Notes: generated by a model from the sequence alone, not told the origin. Shown: positions 16,869-25,762, counted from the stretch's first letter. The stretch: 64,000 nt of DNA from Brevundimonas sp. AJA228-03 (GCF_017795885.1 NZ_CP059297.1:682001-746000); one strand, 5' to 3'. Numbers and translations: made by a program.

Positions 16869-18989
16869 ATGAACAGACTTCTGATCGGTGCCGCTGTCGG
16901 CACGCTGCTTCTGCCCGCGTCCACCGTGCTGGCGCAGGAACACATCTGCGTGGACGAAAGCTGCACCGTCATGTCCCTGTTCCAGGACGTCCCGGCCGTC
17001 GAGGGCGCGACGGGCTATCAGGGCATCGAGGCGCCGAGGTATGGCACCTGGGGCTTCGACACGGCGGGTATGGACACCTCGGTCGCGCCCGGCGACAGCT
17101 TCATGCGCTATGCCAACGGTGCGGCGCTGGATCGTCTGGTCATCCCGTCGGACCGCACCAGCTACGGCTCCTTCGCCCTGCTGCGCGAGCTGTCGGACAA
17201 CCGCCTGAAGGTGATGATCGAAGGCCTGGCCGCCCGCACCGATCTGGTCGCCGGCTCCGACGAGCAGAAGATCGCCGACGCCTACCGCTCCTATATGGAC
17301 ACCGACCGGATCGAGCAGCTGGATGCCCAGCCGCTGCAGCCCTACCTGGCCGCGATTCGCGCCGCCGACACGCACGAGAAGCTGGCCGCCTACATGGGCG
17401 GCACCAACGGCCGACTGGGGTCCGCGATCTTCGGCACCGGCATCACGACCGACCAGAAGGCTCCCGACCGCTACGTCGTCTCGACGGGGCAGGCGGGTAT
17501 CGGCCTGCCGAACCGCGACTACTATCTGTCGGCGCTCTATGCCGACAAGAAAGTGAAGTATCAGGCCTATGTCGCCCGGATGCTGGAGATGATCGGCTGG
17601 GAAAACCCGACCGACACCGCCGCTGCCATCGTCGCGATGGAGACCCGCATCGCCGAGGCCCACTGGACCCCGATCGAGAACCGCAACCGCGACCGGACCT
17701 ACAACGAATACACCATCCAGCGTCTGGTCGACGAAGCCCCCGGCTTCGACTGGGTCGGTTACTACACCGCCGCCCGGCTGGGCGACGTGCCACGCATCAT
17801 CGTCCGCCAGGACACGGCCCTGCCCAGGATCGCCGCCATCTATGCGGAAACCCCGGTCGAGACCTTGCAGGCCTGGGAGGCCTTCCACACCGTCGATGAG
17901 GCCGCGCCGCGCCTGTCGCGCCGGTTCTCCGATGCCCAGTGGGAGTTCCGTTCGCGTGACCTGTCGGGGCAGCCGGAACAGCGCACCCGTGAAAAGCGCG
18001 GCATCAGCTTCGCCGAAGGCGCGCTGGGCGAGGCCGTCGGCCGCCAGTATGTCGCCGACTACTTCCCGGCCGAATCCAAGGCCAAGATGGAACAGCTGGT
18101 CGCCAACCTGCGCCTGGCCCTGGGCCAGCGCATCGACAACCTGACCTGGATGAGCGACGCCACCAAGGCCCAGGCGCACGACAAGCTGGACAAGTTCACC
18201 GTCAAGATCGGCTATCCTGATCGCTGGCGCGACTATTCCGACCTCGAAATCCGCGCCGACGACCTGTTCGGCAATGGCGAGCGGGCCGGACTGTTCCAGT
18301 GGAACTACCAGCTGAACCGCCTGAACCAGCCGGTCGACAAGACCGAATGGGGCATGACTCCCCAGACAGTGAATGCCTATTACAACTCGACCAACAACGA
18401 GATCGTCTTCCCGGCCGCGATCCTGCAGCCGCCCTTCTTCGATCCCGATGCCGACCCGGCCGTGAACTATGGCGGCATCGGCGGTGTCATCGGTCACGAG
18501 ATCGGCCACGGCTTCGACGACCAGGGCTCCAAGTCCGACGGCAATGGCGTGCTGCGGAGCTGGTGGACCGCCGAGGACCGGGCGAACTTCGATGCCCTGA
18601 CCGTGCGTCTGGGTGCCCAGTACGACCAGTTCGAGCCTCTGCCGGGCTATCATGTCCAGGGCGGCCTCACGATGGGAGAGAACATCGGCGATGCCGCCGG
18701 CACGGCCGTGGGTCTCGAGGCCTATCACCTGTCGCTGGCCGGGGCCGAGGCCCCCGTCATCGACGGCTTCACGGGCGATCAGCGCTTTTTCCTGGGGTGG
18801 GCGCAGGTCTGGCAGTCCAGATCCCGTGACGACGCCCTGAAGCAGCAGGTCGCCACCGACCCGCACAGCCCGGCCGAGTTCCGGGTCATCGGCCCGCTGC
18901 GAAACATCGACGCCTGGTACGCGGCCTTCGATGTCCAGCCCGGCACCCACTACTATCTGACGCCCGCCGAGCGCGTTTACCTCTGGTAG
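16869..18989 (+). CDS. M13 (neprilysin/PepO-like) zinc metallopeptidase, exported
   Basis: A 706-residue protein with a signal peptide ending at VLAQ. The M13 signatures are present: VNAYYNSTNNEIVFPAAIL binds substrate, the zinc motif is HEIGH near residue 542, and the third zinc ligand plus catalytic Asp lie in ENIGD near residue 604. The C-terminal CxxW seen in most M13 enzymes reads RVYLW here, without the Cys. The enzyme probably degrades peptides in the periplasm or outside the cell. ATG 16869 is the start giving a proper signal peptide. Confidence 0.93.
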   Translation: MNRLLIGAAVGTLLLPASTVLAQEHICVDESCTVMSLFQDVPAVEGATGYQGIEAPRYGTWGFDTAGMDTSVAPGDSFMRYANGAALDRLVIPSDRTSYGSFALLRELSDNRLKVMIEGLAARTDLVAGSDEQKIADAYRSYMDTDRIEQLDAQPLQPYLAAIRAADTHEKLAAYMGGTNGRLGSAIFGTGITTDQKAPDRYVVSTGQAGIGLPNRDYYLSALYADKKVKYQAYVARMLEMIGWENPTDTAAAIVAMETRIAEAHWTPIENRNRDRTYNEYTIQRLVDEAPGFDWVGYYTAARLGDVPRIIVRQDTALPRIAAIYAETPVETLQAWEAFHTVDEAAPRLSRRFSDAQWEFRSRDLSGQPEQRTREKRGISFAEGALGEAVGRQYVADYFPAESKAKMEQLVANLRLALGQRIDNLTWMSDATKAQAHDKLDKFTVKIGYPDRWRDYSDLEIRADDLFGNGERAGLFQWNYQLNRLNQPVDKTEWGMTPQTVNAYYNSTNNEIVFPAAILQPPFFDPDADPAVNYGGIGGVIGHEIGHGFDDQGSKSDGNGVLRSWWTAEDRANFDALTVRLGAQYDQFEPLPGYHVQGGLTMGENIGDAAGTAVGLEAYHLSLAGAEAPVIDGFTGDQRFFLGWAQVWQSRSRDDALKQQVATDPHSPAEFRVIGPLRNIDAWYAAFDVQPGTHYYLTPAERVYLW

Positions 18990-19004
18990 GTTGAAATGGC
19001 GTCT

Positions 19005-19029
19005 GCCCCATCGCCCCCGGCGATGGGGC
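19005..19029. terminator. Hairpin after the M13 peptidase gene
   Basis: A perfect 11-bp stem (GCCCCATCGCC / GGCGATGGGGC) with a CCC loop begins 15 bp after the stop codon. No U-tract follows, so it may be an RNA-stabilising hairpin or a factor-dependent terminator. Confidence 0.6.
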
Positions 19030-19095
19030 AGCAAGGCCCGCTGGAAACCCCGTTTCCGAAACCCCGTCTTAAGACGACTGTGCCATCAGGGGACT

Positions 19096-20367
19096 ATGTC
19101 AGGGGTCTCCGAAGGCGTCGCACGACGCCGCATCAGCCAACAGGAACTCGACGCGATCTGCGCCCGGCACGACCGGCTGTGGCAGGCGCGGCCCGACGGC
19201 GCGCGCGCGATCTTCGCCTGGATGGACCTGTCGGGGTTGAACCTGAAGGGCCGCAACCTCGCTGACGCCGACTTTTCCTCCGCCTGCCTGATCGGAGCCG
19301 ATCTGACCGGCGCACGGCTGGACAACGGGACCTTCTTCGGCGCGGAGATGCAGGACGCGATTTTCGTCGACGCCTCGCTGCGGCGGGCCGATCTGCGCGG
19401 GGCCGATCTGCGTGGGGCCAACCTGTCGGGCGCGGACCTGTTCGAGGCCGACCTGCGCGAGGGGGCCGTCGCCCCGGCCGCCAAGGCCGACGGCTTCCGG
19501 CTCGTGGAGTTGCAAGCGCGTAGCATCACCCAGGCCCAGGGTGTCAACCTGGTGGGGGCCAATCTGCAGGGGGCCCGGCTGTCCGGCATCGCGGCCCAGT
19601 CGGCGGACTTCACCGATGCCATCATGAAGGACTGCAAGCTGGTCCGCGCCAATCTGAAACAGGCCTGCTTCCGGGGAGCCGATCTGGCGAGCGCCGACAT
19701 GTCGGGCGCGGACCTGACCGGCGCGGACTTGCGCGACGCGGTGCTGGTGGGTGTGAACGCGTCGATGTGGTGCACCGACCGGGCCAATATGGAAGGAGCC
19801 TTGACCGACAGCCACTCCGCCGGAGAACCGGTCGCTCAATTGCCAGCGGCCGAGATGCTGCAGGAACACGCCATTTGGTGCGAGAGCGGTGGGGCCGAGG
19901 GACAGCCTTCGGTCTTCGACCATGTCGATCTGCGCGGCCTGGGCTCGATCACCGGCCTGAACCTGACCGCCCTCTCGGCGCGGTGCGCGGTCTTCTACGG
20001 CCTGAACATGGAGGGCGTGCAGCTTCAGGGCGCGCATCTGGAAGGGGCCGATCTGCGCTCCACCAATCTGAAGCGCGCCGATCTGCGCGGGGCCCGCCTG
20101 AACGGGGCGCGTCTGAACGGGGCCGACCTGCGCGAGGCGCAGCTGGGGCCCCTGGTGATCGGGACGGACCGCCTGCTGCCCGCAGACCTGACCGGAGCGA
20201 CCCTGCGCTCCGCCGATCTGACGGGGGCGGACCTGCGGCGCGCCGTCATGATCGGGGCCGATCTGACGCGGGCCAGCCTGCATGGAGCCCTGATCCGCCA
20301 TGCTGTCCTGACCGACGCTGTGCTGGCGGGGGTCAGGGGTTACGAACGCCAGATGGAAACGGCATAA
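19096..20367 (+). CDS. Pentapeptide-repeat protein
   Basis: A 423-residue protein. After a 35-residue N-terminal helix (RRRISQQELDAICARH) come two blocks of A(D/N)LxG pentapeptides: about residues 43-235 and 305-410, separated by a less regular segment. Such repeats fold as a right-handed quadrilateral beta-helix. Some members mimic DNA and inhibit gyrase (Qnr type), but nothing in the sequence ties this one to that role. No signal peptide is seen. GGGGAC precedes ATG 19096; the in-frame extension upstream overlaps the hairpin and is rejected. Confidence 0.88.
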   Translation: MSGVSEGVARRRISQQELDAICARHDRLWQARPDGARAIFAWMDLSGLNLKGRNLADADFSSACLIGADLTGARLDNGTFFGAEMQDAIFVDASLRRADLRGADLRGANLSGADLFEADLREGAVAPAAKADGFRLVELQARSITQAQGVNLVGANLQGARLSGIAAQSADFTDAIMKDCKLVRANLKQACFRGADLASADMSGADLTGADLRDAVLVGVNASMWCTDRANMEGALTDSHSAGEPVAQLPAAEMLQEHAIWCESGGAEGQPSVFDHVDLRGLGSITGLNLTALSARCAVFYGLNMEGVQLQGAHLEGADLRSTNLKRADLRGARLNGARLNGADLREAQLGPLVIGTDRLLPADLTGATLRSADLTGADLRRAVMIGADLTRASLHGALIRHAVLTDAVLAGVRGYERQMETA

Positions 20368-20400
20368 ACATCATGCTCCAGGCCTGCGCAACGCCGGACA

Positions 20401-20424
20401 GGGCGGCCCCGTAAAGGACCGCCC
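20401..20424. terminator. Imperfect bidirectional hairpin between convergent genes
   Basis: GGGCGG pairs with CCGCCC, extended by two G-C pairs after one C-A mismatch, around a small loop. It lies between the convergent ends of the pentapeptide-repeat and hsp20 genes. No T-tract is obvious. Confidence 0.45.
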
Positions 20425-20448
20425 CATCGCGTGCGAGAGCCGGGACCG

Positions 20449-20910
20449 TCAGGCCGTCTTGCTCTCGATCAGTCCGGTCGAATCCTTCGTCGCGATTTCG
20501 ATGCGCCGGGGCTTCAGCGCCTCGGGCAGTTCGCGCTTCAGGCCGATGGACAGCAGGCCGTTGTCGAGCCCCGCCTCTGTCACGACGACATAGTCGGCCA
20601 GCTGGAAGCGGCGCTCGAAGTCGCGCTCGGCCAGGCCGCGATGCAGATAGGTCCGCTCGGTCGTATCGTCGTTGGCCGTCTTGCGGCCGGTGACGGTCAG
20701 CAGGTTTTCCTTGACCTCGATGTTCAGCTCGTCGGGCTTGAAGCCGGCGACAGCGATCTCGATCCGATAGGCGTTCTCGCCTGTCGTCTCGATGTTGTAG
20801 GGCGGCCAGCCGGTTTCCTGACTGGTACGCGCGGCGCTTTCCAGCAGGCCCGCCAGACGGTCGAAGCCCACGGCGGAACGATAGAGGGGGGTGAAGTCGA
20901 TGGTACGCAT
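20449..20910 (-). CDS. Hsp20/IbpA-type small heat-shock protein
   Basis: A 153-residue small heat-shock protein. The N-terminus MRTIDFTPLYRSAVGFDRLAGLL is typical of the IbpA group. The alpha-crystallin domain spans about residues 36-130 and includes PPYNIE, FKPDELNIEV and LLTVTGRK. The C-terminal IxI-like motif is in RRIEIATK. It holds denatured proteins for refolding by DnaK and ClpB. GGAG lies about 6 bases before ATG 20910. A weak heat-shock-like promoter may lie at 21048-21074. Confidence 0.92.
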   Translation of the reverse strand: MRTIDFTPLYRSAVGFDRLAGLLESAARTSQETGWPPYNIETTGENAYRIEIAVAGFKPDELNIEVKENLLTVTGRKTANDDTTERTYLHRGLAERDFERRFQLADYVVVTEAGLDNGLLSIGLKRELPEALKPRRIEIATKDSTGLIESKTA

Positions 20911-21047
20911 GTCGATCTCCTGATCATCAGCAAGATGGAACCGGCCCGCGTTTTGCCCGGGTCGGCGGTGGGGATCAGTCCGTCCGGCCCCCGTGGGGCA
21001 CCGAATGGCCTGCGAGAGCCCGGTGACCGGCGCTCTCGGAGAGGAAG

Positions 21048-21074
21048 GTTGGGATCGCTGCCTGCGACGTCAAG
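21048..21074 (-). promoter_or_regulatory. Weak candidate sigma-32 promoter for hsp20
   Basis: On the minus strand CTTGAC and CCCAAC are separated by 15 bp, loosely matching the heat-shock consensus (CTTGAA and CCCCAT). It lies about 140 bp upstream of the hsp20 start. The match is partial and could be chance. Confidence 0.22.
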
Positions 21075-21161
21075 GGGCGGGCGATGGCGTGATCGTCACT
21101 TGTTCGACCCCTGCCTCAAACTATGGTGCCGTCTGAAATCCACGCCCACCCGGAGACGCCC

Positions 21162-21986
21162 ATGCGCCGCCTGATGCTGTCCCTCGCCGCTCTCGCCCTT
21201 ATGACGGGCTCCGCCGCCGCCCAGACCCCGCCGACGCCGGGTGAGACGGCGGCCGAGCGCGCGGCGCGGCGCGAGGCCATGCAGCCTCCCGTACTTCAGG
21301 AGGATGAACAGCTTCAGGCCGCGATCGGATCCGACACCCGTCCCGCCGCGGACGTGGCCCGCGACGCCTTTCGCCATCCCTACGAGACCCTGACCTTCTG
21401 GGGTCTGACGCCCGGCATGAATATCGTCGAGATCGAGCCGGGTCGCGGCGGCTGGTGGAGCGCCATCCTGCGGCCCTATGCGGCGGCCACCGGTGGCACC
21501 TATACGGCGGTCAATCGGCCGCTGGAGAGCATGGGCGTGGCCGACGGCACGGCCGATCTGATCGTGGTGGCGCGCGCCTTCCACAACTGGCAACGCTCGA
21601 CCCCCTCGCGGACCGGCCCCTATCTGGAGGTCTTCTTCAGGGCGCTGAAGCCCGGCGGCATCCTCGCGGTCGAGCAGCACCGCGCCGACGAGGGTCTGAA
21701 TGCCGCCGTCACCGCCCCCACCGGCTATGTCTCCGAAAGCTACGTCATCCAGGCTGCACAGTCGGCCGGCTTCGTGCTGGAGGGCCGTAGCGAGCTGAAC
21801 GCCAATCCCGGGGACGATCACGACCATCCCTACGGCGTCTGGAGCCTGCCGCCGACCCGCGTCAGCGCCCCGCGTCAGGGGGTCGCGACGGATCGCGCCA
21901 CCCCCCTGACCGAGGCAGAACGCGCGGCGCTCGACGCCATCGGCGAGAGCGACCGCATGACCCTGCGGTTCCGCAAGCCGGGCTGA
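21162..21986 (+). CDS. Exported methyltransferase-like protein (COG4798 type)
   Basis: A 274-residue protein with a clear signal peptide (MRRLMLSLAALALMTGSAAAQ). The mature part is a Rossmann methyltransferase-like fold of the group annotated as predicted methyltransferase: DAFRHPYETLTFWGL, then NIVEIEPGRGGWW at motif I, PGGILAVEQHR, and the C-terminal GESDRMTLRFRKP. It is about 30-40% identical by eye to the next gene and shares its last residues, so the two arose by duplication. GGAGA precedes ATG 21162. SAM is not known in the periplasm, so the activity is in doubt. Confidence 0.8.
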   Translation: MRRLMLSLAALALMTGSAAAQTPPTPGETAAERAARREAMQPPVLQEDEQLQAAIGSDTRPAADVARDAFRHPYETLTFWGLTPGMNIVEIEPGRGGWWSAILRPYAAATGGTYTAVNRPLESMGVADGTADLIVVARAFHNWQRSTPSRTGPYLEVFFRALKPGGILAVEQHRADEGLNAAVTAPTGYVSESYVIQAAQSAGFVLEGRSELNANPGDDHDHPYGVWSLPPTRVSAPRQGVATDRATPLTEAERAALDAIGESDRMTLRFRKPG

Positions 21987-22100
21987 TCGAGCCGGGTTTC
22001 GTCCGCGACGCTCAAGGCTTTGACGCGCCTGACGAAGCCCTCTAATCCAGCGGCTTCCGGGACGTTTCGTACCCGGGGGGCGGCAGGACGCGGATAGTTG

Positions 22101-23012
22101 ATGCAGGATCGGAGGACGCCTCGATCATCGGCCGTATCGCGTCGCGCGATGCTGTCCGGCGTGGGTGTCGTCGCCGTCCTGGGTCTGGCCGCCTGCGGCA
22201 GGAAGACCGAAACCAAAGCCGATCCCGAAGCCCCGTCCGGCCCCCCCGAAGGGTCGCTGGAATGGGCCATCGCCGGACCCTGGCGCGCAGCCGACCGGTC
22301 TCGCGACGCCTGGCGCCATCCGCTGGAGACGCTGCGCTTCTTCGGCCTGCAGCCCGACATGACGGTGGTCGAGTTCTGGCCCGGCAGCGGCTGGTACACC
22401 GAAATCCTTGCCCCTTATCTGCACGAGGGCAAGGGTGAATACTATGCCGCCGGGTTCGCGACCGGGCCGGGGTCCGATCCGGCGCAGATCGCCCTGAACG
22501 CCAATTTCGAGCGCCGCTTCAGCGGCGACGAGCGTCTGTACGGGCAGATAAAATTCAGCCAGTTCGGCGCCACGACCGGACCTGTCTGCCCGGCAGGCGA
22601 GGCGGACATGGCCCTGTTCATGCGCAACATCCACGCCTGGATGGCCGCCGGCATCGCAGAAAAAGCCTTCGCCGACGCCCATGCCGCGCTGCGACCGGGT
22701 GGCACCCTGGGCATCGAACAACACCGCCTGGCCCCGGACCAGGATCAGGACCCGGCCGCCGCCAACGGCTATGTCCAGGAGGCCTTCGTCAAGCAGCTGG
22801 CCGCCGAGGCCGGTTTCATCTTCGTGGCTTCGTCCGAGATCAACGCCAACGAGGACGACACCAAGGATCATCCCTTCGGGGTCGAGACCCTGCCGCCCCG
22901 TCTGGCGACCTCTGCCCCCGGCACCCCGCCCGATCCGATGTTCGACAGCGCCAGATACCGCGAGATCGGCGAAAGCGATCGCATGACCTTGAAGTTCAGG
23001 AAGCCAGAGTGA
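22101..23012 (+). CDS. Tat-type lipoprotein with methyltransferase-like fold (COG4798 type)
   Basis: A 303-residue protein. The N-terminus carries a twin arginine (SRRAML) and a lipobox (LGLAAC, Cys32), so it is probably exported folded and lipid-anchored. The rest repeats the pattern of the previous gene: DAWRHPLETLRFFGL, TVVEFWPGSGWYTEIL, LRPGGTLGIEQHR, HPFG and ESDRMTLKFRKP. Tat export would allow a cofactor-bound protein to leave the cytoplasm. ATG 22101 is used; a TTG at 22098 is also in frame. The stop overlaps the next gene's GTG. Confidence 0.8.
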   Translation: MQDRRTPRSSAVSRRAMLSGVGVVAVLGLAACGRKTETKADPEAPSGPPEGSLEWAIAGPWRAADRSRDAWRHPLETLRFFGLQPDMTVVEFWPGSGWYTEILAPYLHEGKGEYYAAGFATGPGSDPAQIALNANFERRFSGDERLYGQIKFSQFGATTGPVCPAGEADMALFMRNIHAWMAAGIAEKAFADAHAALRPGGTLGIEQHRLAPDQDQDPAAANGYVQEAFVKQLAAEAGFIFVASSEINANEDDTKDHPFGVETLPPRLATSAPGTPPDPMFDSARYREIGESDRMTLKFRKPE

Positions 23013-24019
23013 ACCGCGCCGCCGCCTTTGCCGCCAATGCTCCGCTCATGGGGGTTCCGGGTGCCGCCGCCCCGCCCGGGGGCGAGGGCGACTGGTTCCG
23101 CGGGGCCGGGGGTCTGCGCCTGCGCGCCGCCTTCTGGATCCCGTCCGCCCTCGTCGCCCCCCGGCCGCGCGGCACGGTCATCCTCAGCCCCGGCCGGACC
23201 GAGCCGATCGAGAAGTATTTCGAGGTCATCGGCAATTTCCTGGCGCGCGGCTGGTGCGTTCTGGCTCACGACTGGCGCGGCCAGGGTCTGTCCGCCCGCC
23301 TGCTGCCCGACCGACTCAAGGGCCACGCCCGGGCGGTCGAGGAATTCCTCGACGACTATTCGCGCCTGCTGGATGCGTTCGAGACGCGGGCCCCCAAGCC
23401 GTGGATCGCCGTCGGCCATTCGATGGGTGGCGCCCTGAACCTGCTGAGCCTGCAGGCCGGCGAGAGCCGCTGCGCCGGTGCCATCCTGTCCAGCCCCATG
23501 CTGCGCATCAAGACCGGCAAGCGGTCGATGTGGTCGGTCAAGCTGGCGGTGCGCTGGAACGTGCGTCACGGCAAGGCCGGCGACTTCGTGCTGGACGACC
23601 CGGACGATCCCTTCGACCATACCTTCGAAAAGGACGCCCTGACGTCCGACGAGGGCCGCTACGAGATGTGGCGACAACAGCTCTATGCCTGCCCGCACCT
23701 GGCCGTCGGGGGCCCCACCTGGGGCTGGCTCGCCTTCGGCATCGACGCGGGCGAACGCGCGCTGAAGCCCAAGGCGCTCAAGTCGGTGACCATTCCCTGC
23801 ACCATCGTCCAGTCGGGCGAGGACGACCGCGTCTGGAAGCAGACCAACCGCTGGGCCGCCAAGCGGCTGGGTCGCGGGCGCTATGTCGAGGTCGCCGGGG
23901 CAAAGCACGAGATCATCATGGAGACCGACGACCTCCGCGCCGTCTTCCTGCGGGAGTTCGACGCCATGGCCGATTATGTGTCGCCCGTGAACGACCTGGC
24001 CCCCGTGCCGGCAGACTGA
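23009..24019 (+). CDS. Alpha/beta hydrolase, lysophospholipase/S33-like
   Basis: A 336-residue cytoplasmic hydrolase of the serine aminopeptidase S33/monoacylglycerol lipase group. TVILSPGRTEPIEKY forms the oxyanion strand, AVGHSMGGALN the nucleophile elbow, and SGEDDRVWK and AGAKHEIIMET hold the Asp and His of the triad. The relation to PldB-type lysophospholipases is suggested by the N-terminal REP-like substrate cap. The GTG start overlaps the stop of the upstream lipoprotein gene (GTGA), suggesting a coupled operon. Confidence 0.87.
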   Translation: MNRAAAFAANAPLMGVPGAAAPPGGEGDWFRGAGGLRLRAAFWIPSALVAPRPRGTVILSPGRTEPIEKYFEVIGNFLARGWCVLAHDWRGQGLSARLLPDRLKGHARAVEEFLDDYSRLLDAFETRAPKPWIAVGHSMGGALNLLSLQAGESRCAGAILSSPMLRIKTGKRSMWSVKLAVRWNVRHGKAGDFVLDDPDDPFDHTFEKDALTSDEGRYEMWRQQLYACPHLAVGGPTWGWLAFGIDAGERALKPKALKSVTIPCTIVQSGEDDRVWKQTNRWAAKRLGRGRYVEVAGAKHEIIMETDDLRAVFLREFDAMADYVSPVNDLAPVPAD

Positions 24020-24022
24020 TCG

Positions 24023-24808
24023 CTACTGCGCGCCCCGGCGGAATGCGACCAGGGCCTGATCGCGCACACGTGGGTCGCCGACGGCGATGATCCGGCCGTC
24101 GCCGCTGACCGGCTCGCCCGCCCAGTTGGTGACCACGCCGCCCGCCGCCTCGACCACGGGGACCAGGGCCGACCAGTCCCAGACCTTCAGGCCCGTTTCG
24201 GCCACCATGTCGATCCGCCCCATGGCCAGCATGGCATAGGCATAGGCGTCGCAGCCGTAGCGGGCCAGGCGCGCGGCCGCCATCACCTGGGTCCAGGCCC
24301 CCAGTTCGGGCGCGGTGAAGTTTTCCGGCGCGGTCGTAGCGATCACCGCATCGGTCAGCCGCTCACAGGCCCGCACCTGGATCGATCGGGTCTGGTCCCG
24401 GCTCATCAGCACGGCCCCCGAGGGGCCCCCCAGGAACAGTTCGCCGATGTATGGCTGGGAGATGGCACCGACCCTTGATCGCCCACCGACCCGGAGTGCA
24501 ATCAGGGTCGTCCACAGGGGCAGGCCCGCGATGAAGGCCCGCGTGCCGTCGATGGGGTCCAGGATCCAGACGTGTTCCGCGTCCGGTCGGTCCTGGCCAT
24601 ACTCCTCGCCGATGACCCCGTGGTCGGGGTACCGGGCTGCGATCATCGTGCGGATCGCGGCTTCCGCCTCCTTGTCCGCCTGGGTGACCGGATCGAAGGC
24701 TCCCGGGCCCGCCTTGTTTTCCTCGGCATAGTCGCCGCGAAAGAAGGGCAGGGTCACACGGGCGGCCTCGGCGGCCAGTTCGACGGCAAAGGATTCGAAT
24801 TCGGTCAT
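24023..24808 (-). CDS. hisN: Histidinol-phosphatase, inositol monophosphatase family
   Basis: A 261-residue member of the inositol monophosphatase superfamily with the HisN pattern: DPVTQADKEAE, the metal-binding GEEYG, WILDPIDGTRAFI and WDWSALVPVVEAAGG. HisN-type enzymes dephosphorylate histidinol phosphate in histidine synthesis in many alphaproteobacteria that lack HisB phosphatase. ATG 24808 has no Shine-Dalgarno sequence; instead a heptamer repeat begins within 10 bp of the start codon, which is odd. The XRE gene lies upstream on the same strand. Confidence 0.88.
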   Translation of the reverse strand: MTEFESFAVELAAEAARVTLPFFRGDYAEENKAGPGAFDPVTQADKEAEAAIRTMIAARYPDHGVIGEEYGQDRPDAEHVWILDPIDGTRAFIAGLPLWTTLIALRVGGRSRVGAISQPYIGELFLGGPSGAVLMSRDQTRSIQVRACERLTDAVIATTAPENFTAPELGAWTQVMAAARLARYGCDAYAYAMLAMGRIDMVAETGLKVWDWSALVPVVEAAGGVVTNWAGEPVSGDGRIIAVGDPRVRDQALVAFRRGAQ

Positions 24809-24816
24809 GGGAAGGG

Positions 24817-24906
24817 TTAGGGATTAGGGACTAGGGATTAGTCAAGGGATGCCCTGCGCTCGCTTCACCTAATCCCTAATCCCCGTTCCCTAATCCCTGA
24901 TCCCTA
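24817..24906. repeat. Inverted tandem-heptamer element (TTAGGGA)n
   Basis: Three to four copies of TTAGGGA or CTAGGGA at 24817-24841 face five copies of the complement CTAATCC or a variant at 24869-24906. The arms can pair into an imperfect 25-bp hairpin with a loop of about 27 bases. The right arm runs into the stop codon of the XRE gene and the left arm nearly touches the hisN start. The design matches the element at 13906-14032 though the heptamer differs. Confidence 0.75.
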
Positions 24907-25290
24907 GGACGCGACCGCGTCCCCTTCCGAGTGCAGCGACTTGGCCAGATCCAGCAGACGACGGCGCGGGCGTTCGCCCAGCTGGTAGTAGGCCTGGATC
25001 AGGTCGAGGGTTTCCTTGCGCGAGAACATCTCTCCGCCATTGGCGCTGGCGGTCTCCCTGCGCTCCATGGCCTCGGCCAGACCGTCGTAGAAATAGCTGA
25101 TCGGCGTCTCCAGCGCCTCGGACAGCTGCCACAGGCGCGCGGCCGAGATGCGGTTCGCTCCGCATTCATATTTCTGGATCTGCTGGAAGCGGATGCCGAC
25201 CTGGATGGCCAGTTGCTGCTGGGTCAGTCCCAGCAGGCGACGACGGCGGCGCAGGCGGCGCCCCAGGTGAAGATCGATATCGGTGGCCAT
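24904..25290 (-). CDS. XRE family helix-turn-helix regulator
   Basis: A 128-residue regulator with a Cro/CI-type helix-turn-helix at about residues 9-64 (GLTQQQLAIQVGIRFQQIQKYECG in parts, then ISAARLWQLSEAL). The layout resembles the PraR/PhrR-like regulators common in alphaproteobacteria, which control surface or stress genes. ATG 25290 is favoured by GGGGAC upstream; an extension to 25353 is possible but not family-like. It is divergent from the GlsB-type gene. Confidence 0.85.
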   Translation of the reverse strand: MATDIDLHLGRRLRRRRRLLGLTQQQLAIQVGIRFQQIQKYECGANRISAARLWQLSEALETPISYFYDGLAEAMERRETASANGGEMFSRKETLDLIQAYYQLGERPRRRLLDLAKSLHSEGDAVAS

Positions 25291-25483
25291 TGCCCAGTCC
25301 CCTTGTTCTAGCGGGCTGTGCCAAAGCGGCACGGCTCGTCCGGGATGCCGCAATCACCATGCCGCCTTCGCGTGACGGGCGAACGACCATGCCGAAGCAG
25401 GAGACCGCCATTCTGCCGTGCGACGCAACCAGCGATGCCGCAGCGCATTATCTCGCCACCTCTGGTTTGGAAGGATATGGAAC

Positions 25484-25738
25484 ATGGGTCTCGGAATCAT
25501 CGGCTGGATCGTCATCGGCATCGTGGCCGGCTGGCTGGCCGAAAAAGTCATGGGTCGTAGTCACGGCCTCGTCACCAACCTGATCGTCGGCGTCGTCGGG
25601 GCGCTACTCGGCGGCTGGATCGCCGGCAACCTGCTGGGCATCCCGGTCGGCGGGTTCAATCTGGTGACCCTGCTGGTCGCTTTCGGCGGCGCTGTCCTGC
25701 TGCTGTTCCTGCTGGGTCTGGTCAAGCGTCGCGCCTGA
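25484..25738 (+). CDS. GlsB/YeaQ/YmgE family stress membrane protein
   Basis: An 84-residue, very hydrophobic protein with three predicted transmembrane segments. It matches the transglycosylase-associated/GlsB family: GIIGWIVIGIVAGWLAEKVMG at the start, GALLGGWIAGNLLGI in the middle and a LGLVKRRA end. Members are often induced by general stress. AGGATATGGAAC precedes ATG 25484. A strong terminator follows. Confidence 0.9.
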   Translation: MGLGIIGWIVIGIVAGWLAEKVMGRSHGLVTNLIVGVVGALLGGWIAGNLLGIPVGGFNLVTLLVAFGGAVLLLFLLGLVKRRA

Positions 25739-25762
25739 TCCCCTCCGCCACGATGATCGACG

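Noticed and set aside
16845..19034. A 729-codon minus-strand open frame opposite the M13 peptidase
   Set aside because: Antisense shadow of a gene with intact M13 motifs and a signal peptide.
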